Below, one piece after another: positions 17,577 to 27,792 of a stretch of DNA of 64,000 bases. How positions within the stretch are numbered: position 1 is the stretch's first letter; every line of letters begins with the position of its first letter. This DNA comes from Oligoflexus sp. (GTDB taxonomy: Bacteria; Bdellovibrionota_B; Oligoflexia; Oligoflexales; Oligoflexaceae): positions 145,212 through 209,211 of the forward strand of contig JACMOC010000008.1 of assembly GCA_014378195.1 (NCBI GenBank). Direction: 5' to 3'. The notes beneath the pieces were generated by a model. The model did no database searches, was not told the origin of the DNA, and saw only the letters and a program-made list of their open reading frames with translations. The translations under genes were made by a program, and so were the position numbers.

Positions 17577-20532
17577 TGCGGCCCCATCGAGGCGGGAAAA
17601 ATCGAGTCGAGGTAAAATATGGCAAACTTTCCGTTCATTTTGGAAAGATCAAGAACTTCGACAGCAGCCCACAGCTCAAGCGGGAGAAATATGGTTAAAT
17701 GGGGGCATTAATCGCAGAGATTTTGTAGGCCTCTTAGAAGCATCTATGGCCCTAGCGGGCGTAACCGCTTGCACCGTTCAAAAGCCTGAAAACATAATCA
17801 CCGCGGTGAGAGCACCCGAAGATCGGATTCTAAGCGGGGCGGAATATTTCGCCACGACATTAACGAAGCACGGCTTTGCTGTAGGTGTGCTGGGCGAAAC
17901 TCATCTCGGGCGTCCAACCAAGTTAGAAGGCAACCCGGACCATCCCGCGAGTCTAGGAGCGGCGACGGCGGATATGCAGGCAACTATCTTAGAGCTCTAT
18001 GATCCCGACCGGGCTAAAAAATTGCGTTTTGGCAAGGAGGCCAGAACCTGGGAATCCGTCGCTGGATTTTTTAAAGAACGACGTGCGGAAGTTGTTAATT
18101 TTCATATAGTCTGTGAACCGACGACTTCGCCAACCTTCTTGAGTCAGATGGCGCGCCTTCGGAAGGTTTTGCCGAACCTACACTGTTATAGTTGTGACCC
18201 CTTTGAGAGGGGTAATACATACAAAGCATTGGACGAAGTCTTTGGAGCACCCAATCGACTCTTACACAAGTTCGAAAAGGCTCGATGCATAGTCGCAGTT
18301 GATTGCGACTTTTTAGCCGAAATGGCCCAGTCTCTTCGATACTCTCATGATTTTGCCGAAGGTCGCCGCATTCGGTCGAATAGGGATGCGATGAATCGTC
18401 TCTATGCGATTGAGACAAGTCCTGGTCTAGTCGGTGGGATGGCCGATTTTCGTTTAGCATTGAAGCCTAGCGAGTACGGCTCTGCTCTTAACGTTCTAGC
18501 GAATGACCTAGGACTAACCGCTAAGCTTTCTAAAATCACGTTAACCGAAGGCCAACGAAGATGGGTAAGTGAGTTAGCCGTAGACCTTAAGAAATATAGA
18601 GGCGAATCCATACTCATTGCAGGCGATCGTTTGTCGAGTGATGAGCAGGCCTTGGTCCTATTGATTAACAATCATCTGGGAAACCTTGGAAAAACCATAG
18701 AGGTTCTCGAGCCGGCTCCCGACCTTTACCACACAGCGGAACCCTTGACTAATCTGATGTCTCAACTCGGTGAGAGTGGCAAGCACGTTCTGATCATTAT
18801 CGGCGCGAATCCAGTATATTCGATGCCGGGTGACATCGATTTCCCCAAAGTCATTGCAAAAGCAGATTGGTCGATGCATCTCAACGTTTACGAGGACGAG
18901 ACGTCTCAATATTGCCAATGGTTCATCCCCCAGGCTCATGTGCTCGAAAGTTGGGGGGATGCCTATGCTTACGACGGGACCATATCGTTTGTGCAGCCCC
19001 TTATTAGGCCTCTCTATCAAGGCAAGACGGCAACCGAACTGCTTTCACTTATCTTAGGTGAAACGAATCAAAATGCCTTTGACGTGATGCGAGCCTTTTG
19101 GAAAAAAGAATGGTCTGGAATCGATTTTGAGAAGACCTGGCAGCGTTCTGTGCGCTCTGGAATAGTTTTTGATTCGAAGTCCAAGTCATTAAAAGCATAT
19201 CCTATTGCGATTCAAGCCGATTCCTTAGTCACCTCCATCGCTGCAAAAGTAACAGATTCCTATGAAGTCCAATTTAAACCGGATCCCGTGCTGGCTGATG
19301 GCACTATGAGCAACAATGCTTGGCTCCAGGAATTACCGAAGCCATTTAGCAAGTTAACCTGGGATAACGCAGTTTATCTTAGTCCTAAAACCGCTCGAGA
19401 ATTAAAGCTTTTAAACGGTGACGTGATAGAAATATCCTCTCCCGAAGGTAAGCAGCTCGTTGCCCCCGTTTGGATTCAGCCTGGGCAGGCCGAAAAAACG
19501 CTGACTCTCTTCTTGGGATATGGCCGCAGCCGTGCGGGTCGCGTAGGCAACGGTGTGGGCTACGATGTCGCCTCGCTTCGCAGCCAAAAGAATCTCCACA
19601 GTATAAGTGGCGTCACAATCCGAAAAATGGACGCGTCCCATGTATTTGCGTCAACGCAAAGTCATACACGCCTCGAACAGAATATGACAAAGCCCTCTCC
19701 GCATTTTGATTGGCTTGACTACAGTCGTCGGCCGGAGAGTGTCCATAGTGCGGTGAAATCAAACCAACCAGAAACCTCACTCATTCCCCGGAACCCACGC
19801 TTAAATGCGATCGAAAGCGGCGGGAAGGAAGCGTGGGGCATGACGATCGACCTGAATACCTGCACTGGATGTAACGCCTGCGTGATTGCCTGCCAGGCGG
19901 AAAACAATATCCCGTCTGTGGGTAAAGATCAGGTCCTTCTGGGTCGAGAGATGCAATGGATGCGAATTGATCAGTATTACGAAGGATCTGAAGATGATCC
20001 TCAGTTTGTCCATCAACCCGTAACCTGCATGCAATGTGAAAACGCGCCTTGTGAAACTGTTTGCCCTGTTGGCGCGACCGTTCATAGCGCCGAAGGCATC
20101 AATGAAATGGTTTATAACCGCTGTGTCGGAACCCGTTATTGCTCGAATAACTGTCCCTATAAAGTTCGGCATTTCAACTTCCTGGATTACAACGATATGG
20201 CCGATCCCGGCCTTCAAATCATGCGCAACCCGGATGTCACAGTAAGGGCGAAGGGGGTAATGGAAAAATGTACGTATTGTATTCAACGCGTGAATAGAAC
20301 GCGCATTGAAAGCGAAAAGAGCGGCATTCCAGTTGGTCCAAATGAGCTCATGACGGCCTGTCAGCAAACGTGCTCGGTCCAGGCCATAGTCTTTGGGAAC
20401 CTCAACGATCCAAAATCGGGCGTGTTCGAAACCTCCCGAAGTCCTCTTCGGCATGAGATGCTCGCTGAATTAAATGTGAAGCCGCGCACTGGCTATCTCG
20501 TGAAATTTTTTAATCGAAACAGGCAGGGATAA
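17560..20532 (+). CDS. actB: Alternative complex III subunit B, molybdopterin-oxidoreductase-like fused to iron-sulfur domain
   Basis: A 990-residue protein. Near residue 50 NRRDFVGLLEASMALAG is a twin-arginine-like signal. The central part resembles a molybdopterin oxidoreductase that has lost cofactor binding in this family. The last quarter is a ferredoxin-like domain with four Cys clusters: CTGCNACVIAC (about 768), CMQCENAPCETVC (about 824), CVGTRYCSNNC, and CTYCIQRV with a later CQQTC. These bind [FeS] clusters that link ActC and ActA. Length and fused architecture are those of ActB. Confidence 0.92.
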   Translation: MSVTDSAAPSRREKSSRGKIWQTFRSFWKDQELRQQPTAQAGEIWLNGGINRRDFVGLLEASMALAGVTACTVQKPENIITAVRAPEDRILSGAEYFATTLTKHGFAVGVLGETHLGRPTKLEGNPDHPASLGAATADMQATILELYDPDRAKKLRFGKEARTWESVAGFFKERRAEVVNFHIVCEPTTSPTFLSQMARLRKVLPNLHCYSCDPFERGNTYKALDEVFGAPNRLLHKFEKARCIVAVDCDFLAEMAQSLRYSHDFAEGRRIRSNRDAMNRLYAIETSPGLVGGMADFRLALKPSEYGSALNVLANDLGLTAKLSKITLTEGQRRWVSELAVDLKKYRGESILIAGDRLSSDEQALVLLINNHLGNLGKTIEVLEPAPDLYHTAEPLTNLMSQLGESGKHVLIIIGANPVYSMPGDIDFPKVIAKADWSMHLNVYEDETSQYCQWFIPQAHVLESWGDAYAYDGTISFVQPLIRPLYQGKTATELLSLILGETNQNAFDVMRAFWKKEWSGIDFEKTWQRSVRSGIVFDSKSKSLKAYPIAIQADSLVTSIAAKVTDSYEVQFKPDPVLADGTMSNNAWLQELPKPFSKLTWDNAVYLSPKTARELKLLNGDVIEISSPEGKQLVAPVWIQPGQAEKTLTLFLGYGRSRAGRVGNGVGYDVASLRSQKNLHSISGVTIRKMDASHVFASTQSHTRLEQNMTKPSPHFDWLDYSRRPESVHSAVKSNQPETSLIPRNPRLNAIESGGKEAWGMTIDLNTCTGCNACVIACQAENNIPSVGKDQVLLGREMQWMRIDQYYEGSEDDPQFVHQPVTCMQCENAPCETVCPVGATVHSAEGINEMVYNRCVGTRYCSNNCPYKVRHFNFLDYNDMADPGLQIMRNPDVTVRAKGVMEKCTYCIQRVNRTRIESEKSGIPVGPNELMTACQQTCSVQAIVFGNLNDPKSGVFETSRSPLRHEMLAELNVKPRTGYLVKFFNRNRQG

Positions 20533-20535
20533 GGG

Positions 20536-21939
20536 ATGCCCATCCAAGAACAAAAAAGTGATGACCACTTTTCCTTAAGGGATGAATCCATTCTCCCCAA
20601 AGGCGAGAGTTTCGAGTCCGTTACCCGATCCATTTCGAATGGCAAAGATGCCGTGAAGGGAAGACTCGCGTTTCGGTTGAGTCTCCTTGCGGCTCTGGGT
20701 ATGGTGTTCCTCCTCTGTGTGGCTGTTACTCATCTCTTTATAAGAGGCATAGGGATCTTTGGTAACAACATGCCCTCCGCATGGGGCTTTCCCATCGTGA
20801 ATTTTGTATGGTGGATTGGGATCGGGCATGCAGGCACATTTATCTCGGCAATACTTCTCATCCTCCATCAGAACTGGCGTGATTCGATCAATAGATTTGC
20901 GGAAGCGATGACGCTCGTGGCCGTACTCTGCGCTGCAATGATGCCTTTGATTCATTTAGGGCGGCCCATAGTTTTTTACTGGCTCATCCCGTACCCCAAT
21001 TCCATGAATTTGTGGCCTCAGTTTCGAAGCCCTTTGATGTGGGACATGTTCGCGGTTGGAACCTACGGGACCATTTCCTTGCTTTTTTTCTTTGTCGGAT
21101 TGATACCCGATATGGCCACGTTTCGAGACAGGGCAAAGTCTCGATTCGGACAATATTTCTATGGCGCGATCGCCGGTGGGTGGCGAGGATCTGCCCGTCA
21201 TTGGTCCGCGAATAAAACCGCTTATGTAATCCTCGCTGGACTCGCCACGCCCTTGGTTGTGTCCGTTCATAGCATCGTGGCTTTAGACTTTGCGTCGTCT
21301 ATCCTGCCCGCTTGGCATTCGGAGATCTTCCCCCCTTATTTCGTTGCCGGTGCGATTTATTCCGGATTCGCGATGGTGCTGTGTATATCGGTTCTCCTAC
21401 GCAGAATTTTTGATTTTGGCCGCTACATAACGCAAAGACATATCAACACTATGGTCTATGTAATGATGTCGACCGGTCTCATCGTGGCTTACGCCTACCT
21501 AGTAGAGGCTTTCATCATTTGGTATAGCCAAAATCCCCCCGAAATACAGGTGGCTCTCGACCACTACACCGGAGCGGCTGCGCCGGTCTATTGGAGCGTC
21601 ATTGTCTGTAATATAGTCATTCCACAGATTCTTTGGCTGAGATGGGCTCGCTGTAATTCCTACTGTGTTTTTATCGTCTGCATCATTATAAATATCGGTA
21701 TGTGGCTTGAAAGATTTCTTATTGTGGTTTCCGGATTGAGCCGTGACTACCTCATGAGCTCCTGGGCAGAATTCCACCCAACCCTGTGGGATTTCGCTTT
21801 GCTTTTGGGACTGCTCGGTCTCTTCTCTTTCTGCCTTCTCCTATTCGTCCGCTATTTTCCTGTTATCCCTATGTACGAGCTACGGAGTTCTATTTTTAAA
21901 TCCAAGGCACATCCCAAATCTTCGGAGGTCCTGTCGTGA
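20536..21939 (+). CDS. actC: Alternative complex III subunit C, NrfD-like membrane protein
   Basis: A 467-residue protein with about ten membrane helices. NrfD/PsrC-family patterns include WGFPIVNFVWWIGIGHAGTFISA and HLGRPIVFYW near the start, and VHSIVALDFASSILPAWH in the middle. ActC forms the quinol-binding site. A soluble N-terminal extension of about 50 residues precedes the first helix. It starts 3 bases after actB and overlaps actD by four bases. Confidence 0.92.
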   Translation: MPIQEQKSDDHFSLRDESILPKGESFESVTRSISNGKDAVKGRLAFRLSLLAALGMVFLLCVAVTHLFIRGIGIFGNNMPSAWGFPIVNFVWWIGIGHAGTFISAILLILHQNWRDSINRFAEAMTLVAVLCAAMMPLIHLGRPIVFYWLIPYPNSMNLWPQFRSPLMWDMFAVGTYGTISLLFFFVGLIPDMATFRDRAKSRFGQYFYGAIAGGWRGSARHWSANKTAYVILAGLATPLVVSVHSIVALDFASSILPAWHSEIFPPYFVAGAIYSGFAMVLCISVLLRRIFDFGRYITQRHINTMVYVMMSTGLIVAYAYLVEAFIIWYSQNPPEIQVALDHYTGAAAPVYWSVIVCNIVIPQILWLRWARCNSYCVFIVCIIINIGMWLERFLIVVSGLSRDYLMSSWAEFHPTLWDFALLLGLLGLFSFCLLLFVRYFPVIPMYELRSSIFKSKAHPKSSEVLS

Positions 21940-22478
21940 AAGAACAGGATCCGAACCTCTACGGGCTCATGGCAGAATTCGCGACACCCGAATCCCTCGT
22001 GGAATCGGCTCGAAAGATAGCGCTGGCGGGGTACAAGCGTTTTGATGCGTATTCCCCTTTCGCGATTGATGAGCTCGATGAGATTCTACACTGCGAAAAT
22101 AGCTGGATTCCGCGATTAGCCTTGGCTGGTGGACTCAGTGGGGCTGCATTTGGCTTCGTTTTGCAACACTATGCAGCCGCGGTTTGGTATCCTCAAATCG
22201 TAGCGGGAAAGCCGTTTGACAGCATTCCTGCCTTTGTCCCTATCACGTTTGAAATGGCTATTTTAGGAGCAGGGCTCTCATGCTTTGCGGCTTTGATGTT
22301 TGCCTATCGCTACCCGCATCCTTACCATCCAGTCTTTAATGTAGAGAGGTTTTCTTTAGCCAGCCAAACAGGTTTTTTCCTCGCTATCGAAGCCGATGAT
22401 CCTTTGTTTGATTCCGTCCAGACGAAAGCCTTGTTGGATGAAATGTCGTCGGAGGCTGTTTATGAAATTCCGAAGTAA
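21936..22478 (+). CDS. actD: Alternative complex III subunit D (DUF3341)
   Basis: A 180-residue protein with the DUF3341 pattern: an N-terminal soluble part with LYGLMAEFATPESLV and RFDAYSPFAIDEL, followed by two membrane helices (about 60-80 and 105-125). ActD is a small structural subunit. The GTG start at 21936 overlaps the stop of actC, and the end overlaps actE. Confidence 0.9.
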   Translation: MKEQDPNLYGLMAEFATPESLVESARKIALAGYKRFDAYSPFAIDELDEILHCENSWIPRLALAGGLSGAAFGFVLQHYAAAVWYPQIVAGKPFDSIPAFVPITFEMAILGAGLSCFAALMFAYRYPHPYHPVFNVERFSLASQTGFFLAIEADDPLFDSVQTKALLDEMSSEAVYEIPK

Positions 22479-23013
22479 GGTCTTGCGTCTCATTCAATGC
22501 CAAGTGCTTTGCGTTATCGCCACTTTATGCGGCTGTAGGAAAGCGATGTATGATCAACCTCGACTAAAAGCCTATCAAGCCCAAGCGGAATGGGGCAGTA
22601 CGCCTTCGGGCACATTGAGCCGAGGCTCAGCATCGACTAACAAATTGACTGTCCAGGCCTTTGAAGAAAAAAATGATCACTGGAATGCCGCGGCCGATAA
22701 TTCTAAAATACTGCGCGGTAAAAATCGCTTCCAAATTTTCTGCCAGCCCTGTCATGGCGCAAGAGGTTTTGGTGATGGAATCATCGTTTCCAGAGGATTT
22801 GAAGCGCCCCCGAGCTACCACTCAGATGCCTTGCACAAAGTGTCGGATGAATTTCTTTTTGCCGTGATCTCCCAGGGGCTCCTGAAGATGCCTCGATTTG
22901 AATCGAGGATTTCTAGAGACGATCGCTATGCGCTCGTGAGCTACATTCGATTTTTGCAAAAAGAAGTCGAAGACGATGACGAAAAAAGAGGAGGTCCTGG
23001 CGGTGAAAAATAA
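22462..23013 (+). CDS. actE: Alternative complex III subunit E, monoheme cytochrome c lipoprotein
   Basis: A 183-residue protein beginning MKFRSKVLRLIQ with a lipobox ending in LCGC (Cys24). Then follow MYDQPRLKAYQ, common in ActE, one CQPCH heme site in RFQIFCQPCHGARGFGDG, and a likely axial Met in LKMPRFE. The start lies inside the actD 3' end (17-base overlap), preceded by GGAGG. ActE passes electrons towards the oxidase. Confidence 0.88.
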   Translation: MKFRSKVLRLIQCQVLCVIATLCGCRKAMYDQPRLKAYQAQAEWGSTPSGTLSRGSASTNKLTVQAFEEKNDHWNAAADNSKILRGKNRFQIFCQPCHGARGFGDGIIVSRGFEAPPSYHSDALHKVSDEFLFAVISQGLLKMPRFESRISRDDRYALVSYIRFLQKEVEDDDEKRGGPGGEK

Positions 23014-24109
23014 GATTCCATTATGGGTCTTAGTGAGCGTGGCTATCGTACTGTCAATAGTCACGACACTTGTTTTTCATAACGTTTCGGAAGAGACGGC
23101 TCGCGATATTTTGCCTTCTTACCTCGGAATCTGGTTTTTCTGGTCTCAAGTTATATTTGGATCTTATCTTCTCTTACTCATTCTGCTGGTCACAGGAAGT
23201 CAATTAGGATTGAGACTAAGGGCCAGATTTTTACATATTTCGATGCTTATTCCTGTCCTTGGTTTGACCTTCCTACCACTCTTGACTCGCAGCCCTATCC
23301 TTTACAGCCGTGTCTTTCTCACCGATAACCAAGCGCAGCTTTTCTATTTCAGCCCCGGAGTGCTCTGGATCAGAACGGCCTTGATGTTTTCGGTCTGGAC
23401 CGCTTCGGTTGTTTGGTTGCGACGGACCGCTGTAAAATCAGTCGATTCGGAAAAAGTATCAAAAAGCCTCCGTGTATCGGCAGCTTTTTGCCTGGGCATT
23501 CACGTACTACTTTCGAGCTTAGGGTCCGTAGACTGGGTCATGGCACTGGAACCAAAGTGGCGATCGAGCTCTCTCGGTTTTATCATACTATCTCTTCAAA
23601 TCTTGTCAGGCATTGCGATCGCTATTCTCGTCTCATTTCATCCTCGTCAAATCTACAAGAGGGGGGAAAGTGTGGTTTTTTCTTCGATGGGAGGGCTCCT
23701 GCAAGCAGCCGTGATTTTTTTCGTCTATCTTGCATTTTGCCAATATCTTCTCGCCTGGTATGGAAACTTGCCTGAAAGAGGCATCTGGTATATTCGCCGC
23801 GAGGGACCGGTGTGGCAAACGATGGGATGGATTATTTTCCTTTCTCAAATTGTCATTCCATTTTTCACACTTTTATCCAAGCGCTCGAGACAAAGTGTAA
23901 ATGCACTGCGTATTTTGGCTTCAACTACTCTAGTGAATGGTTTGCTTGCCTCACTTTGGATGACGGTACCAAGTTTGAGAATCAATGCACCAGCGCTACG
24001 TATGTCAGACCTGGGTGTTTTACTGCCTTATTCAGCCCTATGGATGGGTCTGATGCTTACGATAACGCACATCACTCCACCCCCAACCACGAAAGGCGTC
24101 GGGGCATGA
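23003..24109 (+). CDS. actF: Alternative complex III subunit F, second quinol-oxidoreductase membrane subunit
   Basis: About 368 residues with ten predicted membrane helices. I place the start at GTG 23003 because GGAGG lies eight bases upstream; an in-frame ATG at 22976 would overlap actE further and has no such site. Visible family patterns include SVDWVMALEPKWRSSSLGF and QYLLAWYGNLPE. ActF has the same role class as ActC and shapes the membrane core. The stop overlaps the next start (ATGA). Confidence 0.85.
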   Translation: MKNKIPLWVLVSVAIVLSIVTTLVFHNVSEETARDILPSYLGIWFFWSQVIFGSYLLLLILLVTGSQLGLRLRARFLHISMLIPVLGLTFLPLLTRSPILYSRVFLTDNQAQLFYFSPGVLWIRTALMFSVWTASVVWLRRTAVKSVDSEKVSKSLRVSAAFCLGIHVLLSSLGSVDWVMALEPKWRSSSLGFIILSLQILSGIAIAILVSFHPRQIYKRGESVVFSSMGGLLQAAVIFFVYLAFCQYLLAWYGNLPERGIWYIRREGPVWQTMGWIIFLSQIVIPFFTLLSKRSRQSVNALRILASTTLVNGLLASLWMTVPSLRINAPALRMSDLGVLLPYSALWMGLMLTITHITPPPTTKGVGA

Positions 24110-24411
24110 ATATAGAATCGAAAAAAGGCCGGCTGCCAAAATCTATGGGAGACAAGCGGGTAGAGGGGGAGCACTTCGATGAAAGTGAAATCCAGCCGAA
24201 AATTGTCGCGATAGGATTAGGCGCTATCTTTTTTCTAATCGCCGGTAGCTATCTTTGGGTTGCCGGGCTGTCCTATTATATCGAAGGACATACAGTGCCG
24301 CGGCGTCCATTACCGCGGGCTAGCGATGACATCCCTCTGCATTATCCGAATCCGCGCCTGACGGTACCACGAGCTACGGACGGGATTCCTTCCAAGGGGC
24401 TGACGAGGTGA
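24106..24411 (+). CDS. Small single-helix protein in the ACIII-oxidase operon
   Basis: A 101-residue protein with one membrane helix (about 33-53) and a Pro/Arg-rich exported tail containing a near-repeat, PRASDDIP then PRATDGIP. It begins in the ATGA overlap with actF and ends in a GTGA overlap with sco, so it is embedded in the operon. It may be an accessory or seventh subunit that bridges ACIII and the oxidase; this is inference. I do not recognise a named family. Confidence 0.7.
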   Translation: MNIESKKGRLPKSMGDKRVEGEHFDESEIQPKIVAIGLGAIFFLIAGSYLWVAGLSYYIEGHTVPRRPLPRASDDIPLHYPNPRLTVPRATDGIPSKGLTR

Positions 24412-25196
24412 CTTCTACCAAATATTTTTTCATACTCATCTGTTTGAGCTCTTTTTTTGCGAAAGTTGAGCTTTTTGCTAGCTCGTCCTACTTCACGTCA
24501 CAACTTGGTAAGTCAGTTGATGTTCGTAAGGTTTTTGAAGATGAAGAGGGTCGGGCGAGCGACCTTAACAGCTTGATCTCTAAAAAGCCCACTTTGTTAG
24601 CCTTCGTTTATTACTCCTGCCCCAACTCCTGCGAGCTCCTTTTGCGAGGTCTCGCTTTAAGCCTGTCGCGGATTGATCGCCTCATGGGAGACAAGTATAA
24701 CGTGATTGTTCTCAGTATCGATCCCCTCGACAAGGCAAGCTTAGCGGCTGAGAGAAAGTCAGAGTTCCTGCGCTCGTATCAAGCAGGATTCAAACGTCAG
24801 CCGCGGGCCGATGGCGTGCATTTTTTGGTCGGGGGGGGGGCGTCTCTTCTAGGAGTAACTCAATCGGTGGGACTCAAGGTCATTCGTGACGAAAAAACGG
24901 GAGAATACGCCCATCCCGGTGTTCTCGCTTTTATCTCCCCCGATGGGCGCATAACAAATTATTTGTTTGGGCTTAATTTTTCGGTCGCGGATCTTGACAA
25001 AGGTTTGGATGGGGCTGCCCAAGGAAAAATCAGCGCGCTCATAAAAAAATTCATTGTTGTTTGTGCTCATTACCTTCCTCTTGAGGCGGTCCAGTCTCAA
25101 AAAATGATGGGCATAATTAGGTACAGTAGCGTTTTGTTCTTGATGATCATGGGCGCAACTCTTTACCTTTATAGCAAGAAGGGAAGGCCCGTATGA
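24408..25196 (+). CDS. sco: SCO1/SenC-type copper chaperone
   Basis: A 262-residue protein with a signal segment and a C-terminal membrane helix. The SCO copper-binding set is complete: CPNSC (Cys71, Cys75) and the distant His169 in EYAHPGVLAF. SCO proteins deliver copper to the CuA centre of oxidase subunit II, encoded by the next gene. GTG start overlapping the preceding stop; the end overlaps coxB (ATGA). A run of ten G at 24831-24840 encodes GGG after Val141. Confidence 0.9.
   Translation: MTSTKYFFILICLSSFFAKVELFASSSYFTSQLGKSVDVRKVFEDEEGRASDLNSLISKKPTLLAFVYYSCPNSCELLLRGLALSLSRIDRLMGDKYNVIVLSIDPLDKASLAAERKSEFLRSYQAGFKRQPRADGVHFLVGGGASLLGVTQSVGLKVIRDEKTGEYAHPGVLAFISPDGRITNYLFGLNFSVADLDKGLDGAAQGKISALIKKFIVVCAHYLPLEAVQSQKMMGIIRYSSVLFLMIMGATLYLYSKKGRPV
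24831..24840. repeat. G10 homopolymer inside sco
   Basis: Ten consecutive G within an intact reading frame. Slippage by one base would truncate SCO just before the copper-binding His169. Confidence 0.9.
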
Positions 25197-26182
25197 ATTC
25201 GTTTTATCGATCGATCCTTCACGATATATTCCCGCGCGAAGGCTCTCAATACGCAGCTGATGTCGATGCGATGGTTCTGCTTCTTACCGGGCTTTGTATT
25301 TTCGTCTTTTTGGGGATTATGGCAACTCTCTTAGTCTTCAGTATTCGCTATCGGAAAAAAAATCAGAGAACCGATGTTCCGAATAGATCCAGCAACACCT
25401 GGCTGGAAGTGACTTGGACGATAGGTCCGCTCATCATTTTTGTAGGATTTTTTTCCTTCACACTCGGCAGTTATCTGAAAGCCGAAATTCCACCTGATAA
25501 CGCTAGAGAAATGTTCGTTGTTGGAAAACAGTGGATGTGGAAGTTCCAGCATGAGGAAGGACCGCGCGAATTGAACGAAATTCATCTGCCCATGGGCGGC
25601 CCTGTGAGGTTGGTCATGATTTCTGAAGACGTCATCCATAGCCTCTATCTTCCCGATTTTCGAATAAAACAGGACGTACTTCCAGGGCGTTATACACAAT
25701 TGTGGTTTACCCCTGAACGCAAAGGCGTGTTCACGATTCACTGCGCAGAATTTTGCGGCACGGATCATTCTCGTATGGATGCTAAAGTTACCGTAATGGA
25801 TCCCCTCGAATTCGACAATTGGCTAAAATCAGTCTCTACAAATTCAACTCTTGTTGATCGCGGTAGAATCTTATTCGAAAGTCACGGCTGCGTATCTTGC
25901 CATAATTCTGACACTATCGATCAGGCTCCTTCTCTCGCCGACAGTTACGGGAAGACAGTAAAGCTAGACAATGGCGACGCGATAACGATCGATGAGAATT
26001 ATCTTCGAGAATCTATCTTAGATCCACAGGCCAAAAAAAGAGCCGGGTATCGCCCTATAATGCCGGCCTATGCCAGGGTTTTTTCCGAATCTGAGGTCAT
26101 AGCTCTACTTGCCTTTCTGAAGTCCTATAGTTCCCATAGGCTGGAAATCGATTCAAAAAGAGAGCCTGGAGAATCACAATGA
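25193..26182 (+). CDS. coxB: Cytochrome c oxidase subunit II with fused cytochrome c domain (caa3 type)
   Basis: A 329-residue protein with two N-terminal membrane helices. The CuA domain has [13 protein letters not shown] (Cys, Glu, Cys, His and Met ligands near residues 183-196), and the C-terminal cytochrome c domain has GCVSCH (about 234-238). The fused cytochrome defines a caa3 oxidase, which can accept electrons directly from ActE without a separate carrier. The stop overlaps coxA by four bases. Confidence 0.93.
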   Translation: MNSFYRSILHDIFPREGSQYAADVDAMVLLLTGLCIFVFLGIMATLLVFSIRYRKKNQRTDVPNRSSNTWLEVTWTIGPLIIFVGFFSFTLGSYLKAEIPPDNAREMFVVGKQWMWKFQHEEGPRELNEIHLPMGGPVRLVMISEDVIHSLYLPDFRIKQDVLPGRYTQLWFTPERKGVFTIHCAEFCGTDHSRMDAKVTVMDPLEFDNWLKSVSTNSTLVDRGRILFESHGCVSCHNSDTIDQAPSLADSYGKTVKLDNGDAITIDENYLRESILDPQAKKRAGYRPIMPAYARVFSESEVIALLAFLKSYSSHRLEIDSKREPGESQ

Positions 26183-27792
26183 ATCCTTCGCCCATGCAAA
26201 CTGATTACTTGAATATAGAAACTTCGTTAAAATCATGGCTCCTTACCAGGGACCACAAGCGCATCGCTTGGCTCTACTTGGGCGCCGTACTCTTTTTCTT
26301 TGTTATCGGTGCGATTGCAGCCGCAATGTTTCGCATTGAGCTTTTGACTCCAAAGGGCGATTTTTTTAGCCCAGATTTCTATAATCGACTTTTCACTATT
26401 CACGGAATCGTGATGGTCTGGTTTTTTTTAGTACCTGTAATTCCCGCCACCTTAGGGAACTTTCTGCTTCCCCTGATGATCGGATCCAAGGACCTGGCGT
26501 TTCCAACGCTTAACCTCGTAAGTTGGTATGTGTTTGTCGTTGGTGGACTTTTCACTATTTGGACTGTTGCTGCAGGTGGTGTGGATACAGGTTGGACCTT
26601 TTATACCCCTTTTAGCAGTGTCTATAGCAATTCGAATACACTGACGGCTGCGACGGGAATATTTATTACCGGGTTCTCCTCGATCATGACGGGTATCAAC
26701 TTCATTGCAACTATCCATCGGATGAGGGCTCCTGGCATGAGTTGGTTGCGCCTTCCGGTTTTTGTGTGGACGCTTTACTCAACGAGTCTTATCTTCATTT
26801 TGGCAACGCCTGTTCTCTCTACCGTCCTCATTCTCTTATTTCTCGAGACACAATTTGGTATGGGATTTTTTAATCCGGTGCTTGGGGGTGATCCTCTGCT
26901 TTTCCAACATCTCTTTTGGTTCTATTCTCATCCTGCTGTTTATATCATGGTGCTTCCAGCAATGGGTATTGTGAGCGAAATCGTACCTCAGTTCGCCAGG
27001 AACAAAATTTTCGGTTATCGTTTTATCGTTGGCGCAACGCTTGCCATCGCCGTGATTGGCTTTTTGGTCTGGGGCCATCATATGTTCGTGAGCGGCCAGT
27101 CTCTTTATAGCAACATGATTTTTTCGTTCCTGAGCTTTGTCGTAGGCGTGCCGTCCGCGATCAAAGTCTTCAACTGGACAGCGACTCTCTATAGAGGTTC
27201 GATATCATTCGAAGCCCCTATGATCTATGCCTTAGGTTTTATTTTTCTTTTTACCATAGGGGGAATGTCAGGCCTATTCTTGGCCACATTGTCTATCGAC
27301 GTGCACGTCCATGACACATATTTCGTCGTCGCGCATTTTCACTATATTATGGTCGGAGGTTCGATTCTTGCCTTACTGGGAGGGGTCCACTACTGGTTTC
27401 CGAAAGTCACGGGACGACTCTATCCGGAGCGACTGGCACAAGGTTCGGCGTGGCTTATTATCGCAGGTTTTAATTTTACGTTTTTCCCTCAATTCATACT
27501 TGGCTATATGGGAATGCCCAGACGCTACCAATCGTATCCCGACCGATTTCAGACCTTGAATGTCCTATCGTCGGCAGGGGCCTTCATTCTCGCGGTAGGG
27601 TACCTTCTTCCTTTCCTCTACCTGACCTGGTCTTTGTTCAAAGGGGCGAAGTCTGGGCCGAATCCTTGGAATTCAGACGGCCTTGAGTGGCAAACGAGCT
27701 CACCTCCGATTAAGGAAAACTTTGCGCACGCCGTCACGTATGGGTTTCGATACCTTACGGAAGAGGCGAAATCAAATGGAGTCGAGACATGA
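26179..27792 (+). CDS. coxA: Cytochrome c oxidase subunit I (A2-type)
   Basis: A 537-residue heme-copper oxidase core subunit with the expected helices and His ligands (for example [32 protein letters not shown]). At the end of the D-channel it reads YSHPAVY rather than the usual HPEVY: the channel Glu is replaced and a Tyr-Ser pair is present. This is the known signature of A2-type oxidases, such as the caa3 enzyme of Rhodothermus, which also partners alternative complex III. It reduces O2 and pumps protons. Confidence 0.95.
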   Translation: MNPSPMQTDYLNIETSLKSWLLTRDHKRIAWLYLGAVLFFFVIGAIAAAMFRIELLTPKGDFFSPDFYNRLFTIHGIVMVWFFLVPVIPATLGNFLLPLMIGSKDLAFPTLNLVSWYVFVVGGLFTIWTVAAGGVDTGWTFYTPFSSVYSNSNTLTAATGIFITGFSSIMTGINFIATIHRMRAPGMSWLRLPVFVWTLYSTSLIFILATPVLSTVLILLFLETQFGMGFFNPVLGGDPLLFQHLFWFYSHPAVYIMVLPAMGIVSEIVPQFARNKIFGYRFIVGATLAIAVIGFLVWGHHMFVSGQSLYSNMIFSFLSFVVGVPSAIKVFNWTATLYRGSISFEAPMIYALGFIFLFTIGGMSGLFLATLSIDVHVHDTYFVVAHFHYIMVGGSILALLGGVHYWFPKVTGRLYPERLAQGSAWLIIAGFNFTFFPQFILGYMGMPRRYQSYPDRFQTLNVLSSAGAFILAVGYLLPFLYLTWSLFKGAKSGPNPWNSDGLEWQTSSPPIKENFAHAVTYGFRYLTEEAKSNGVET

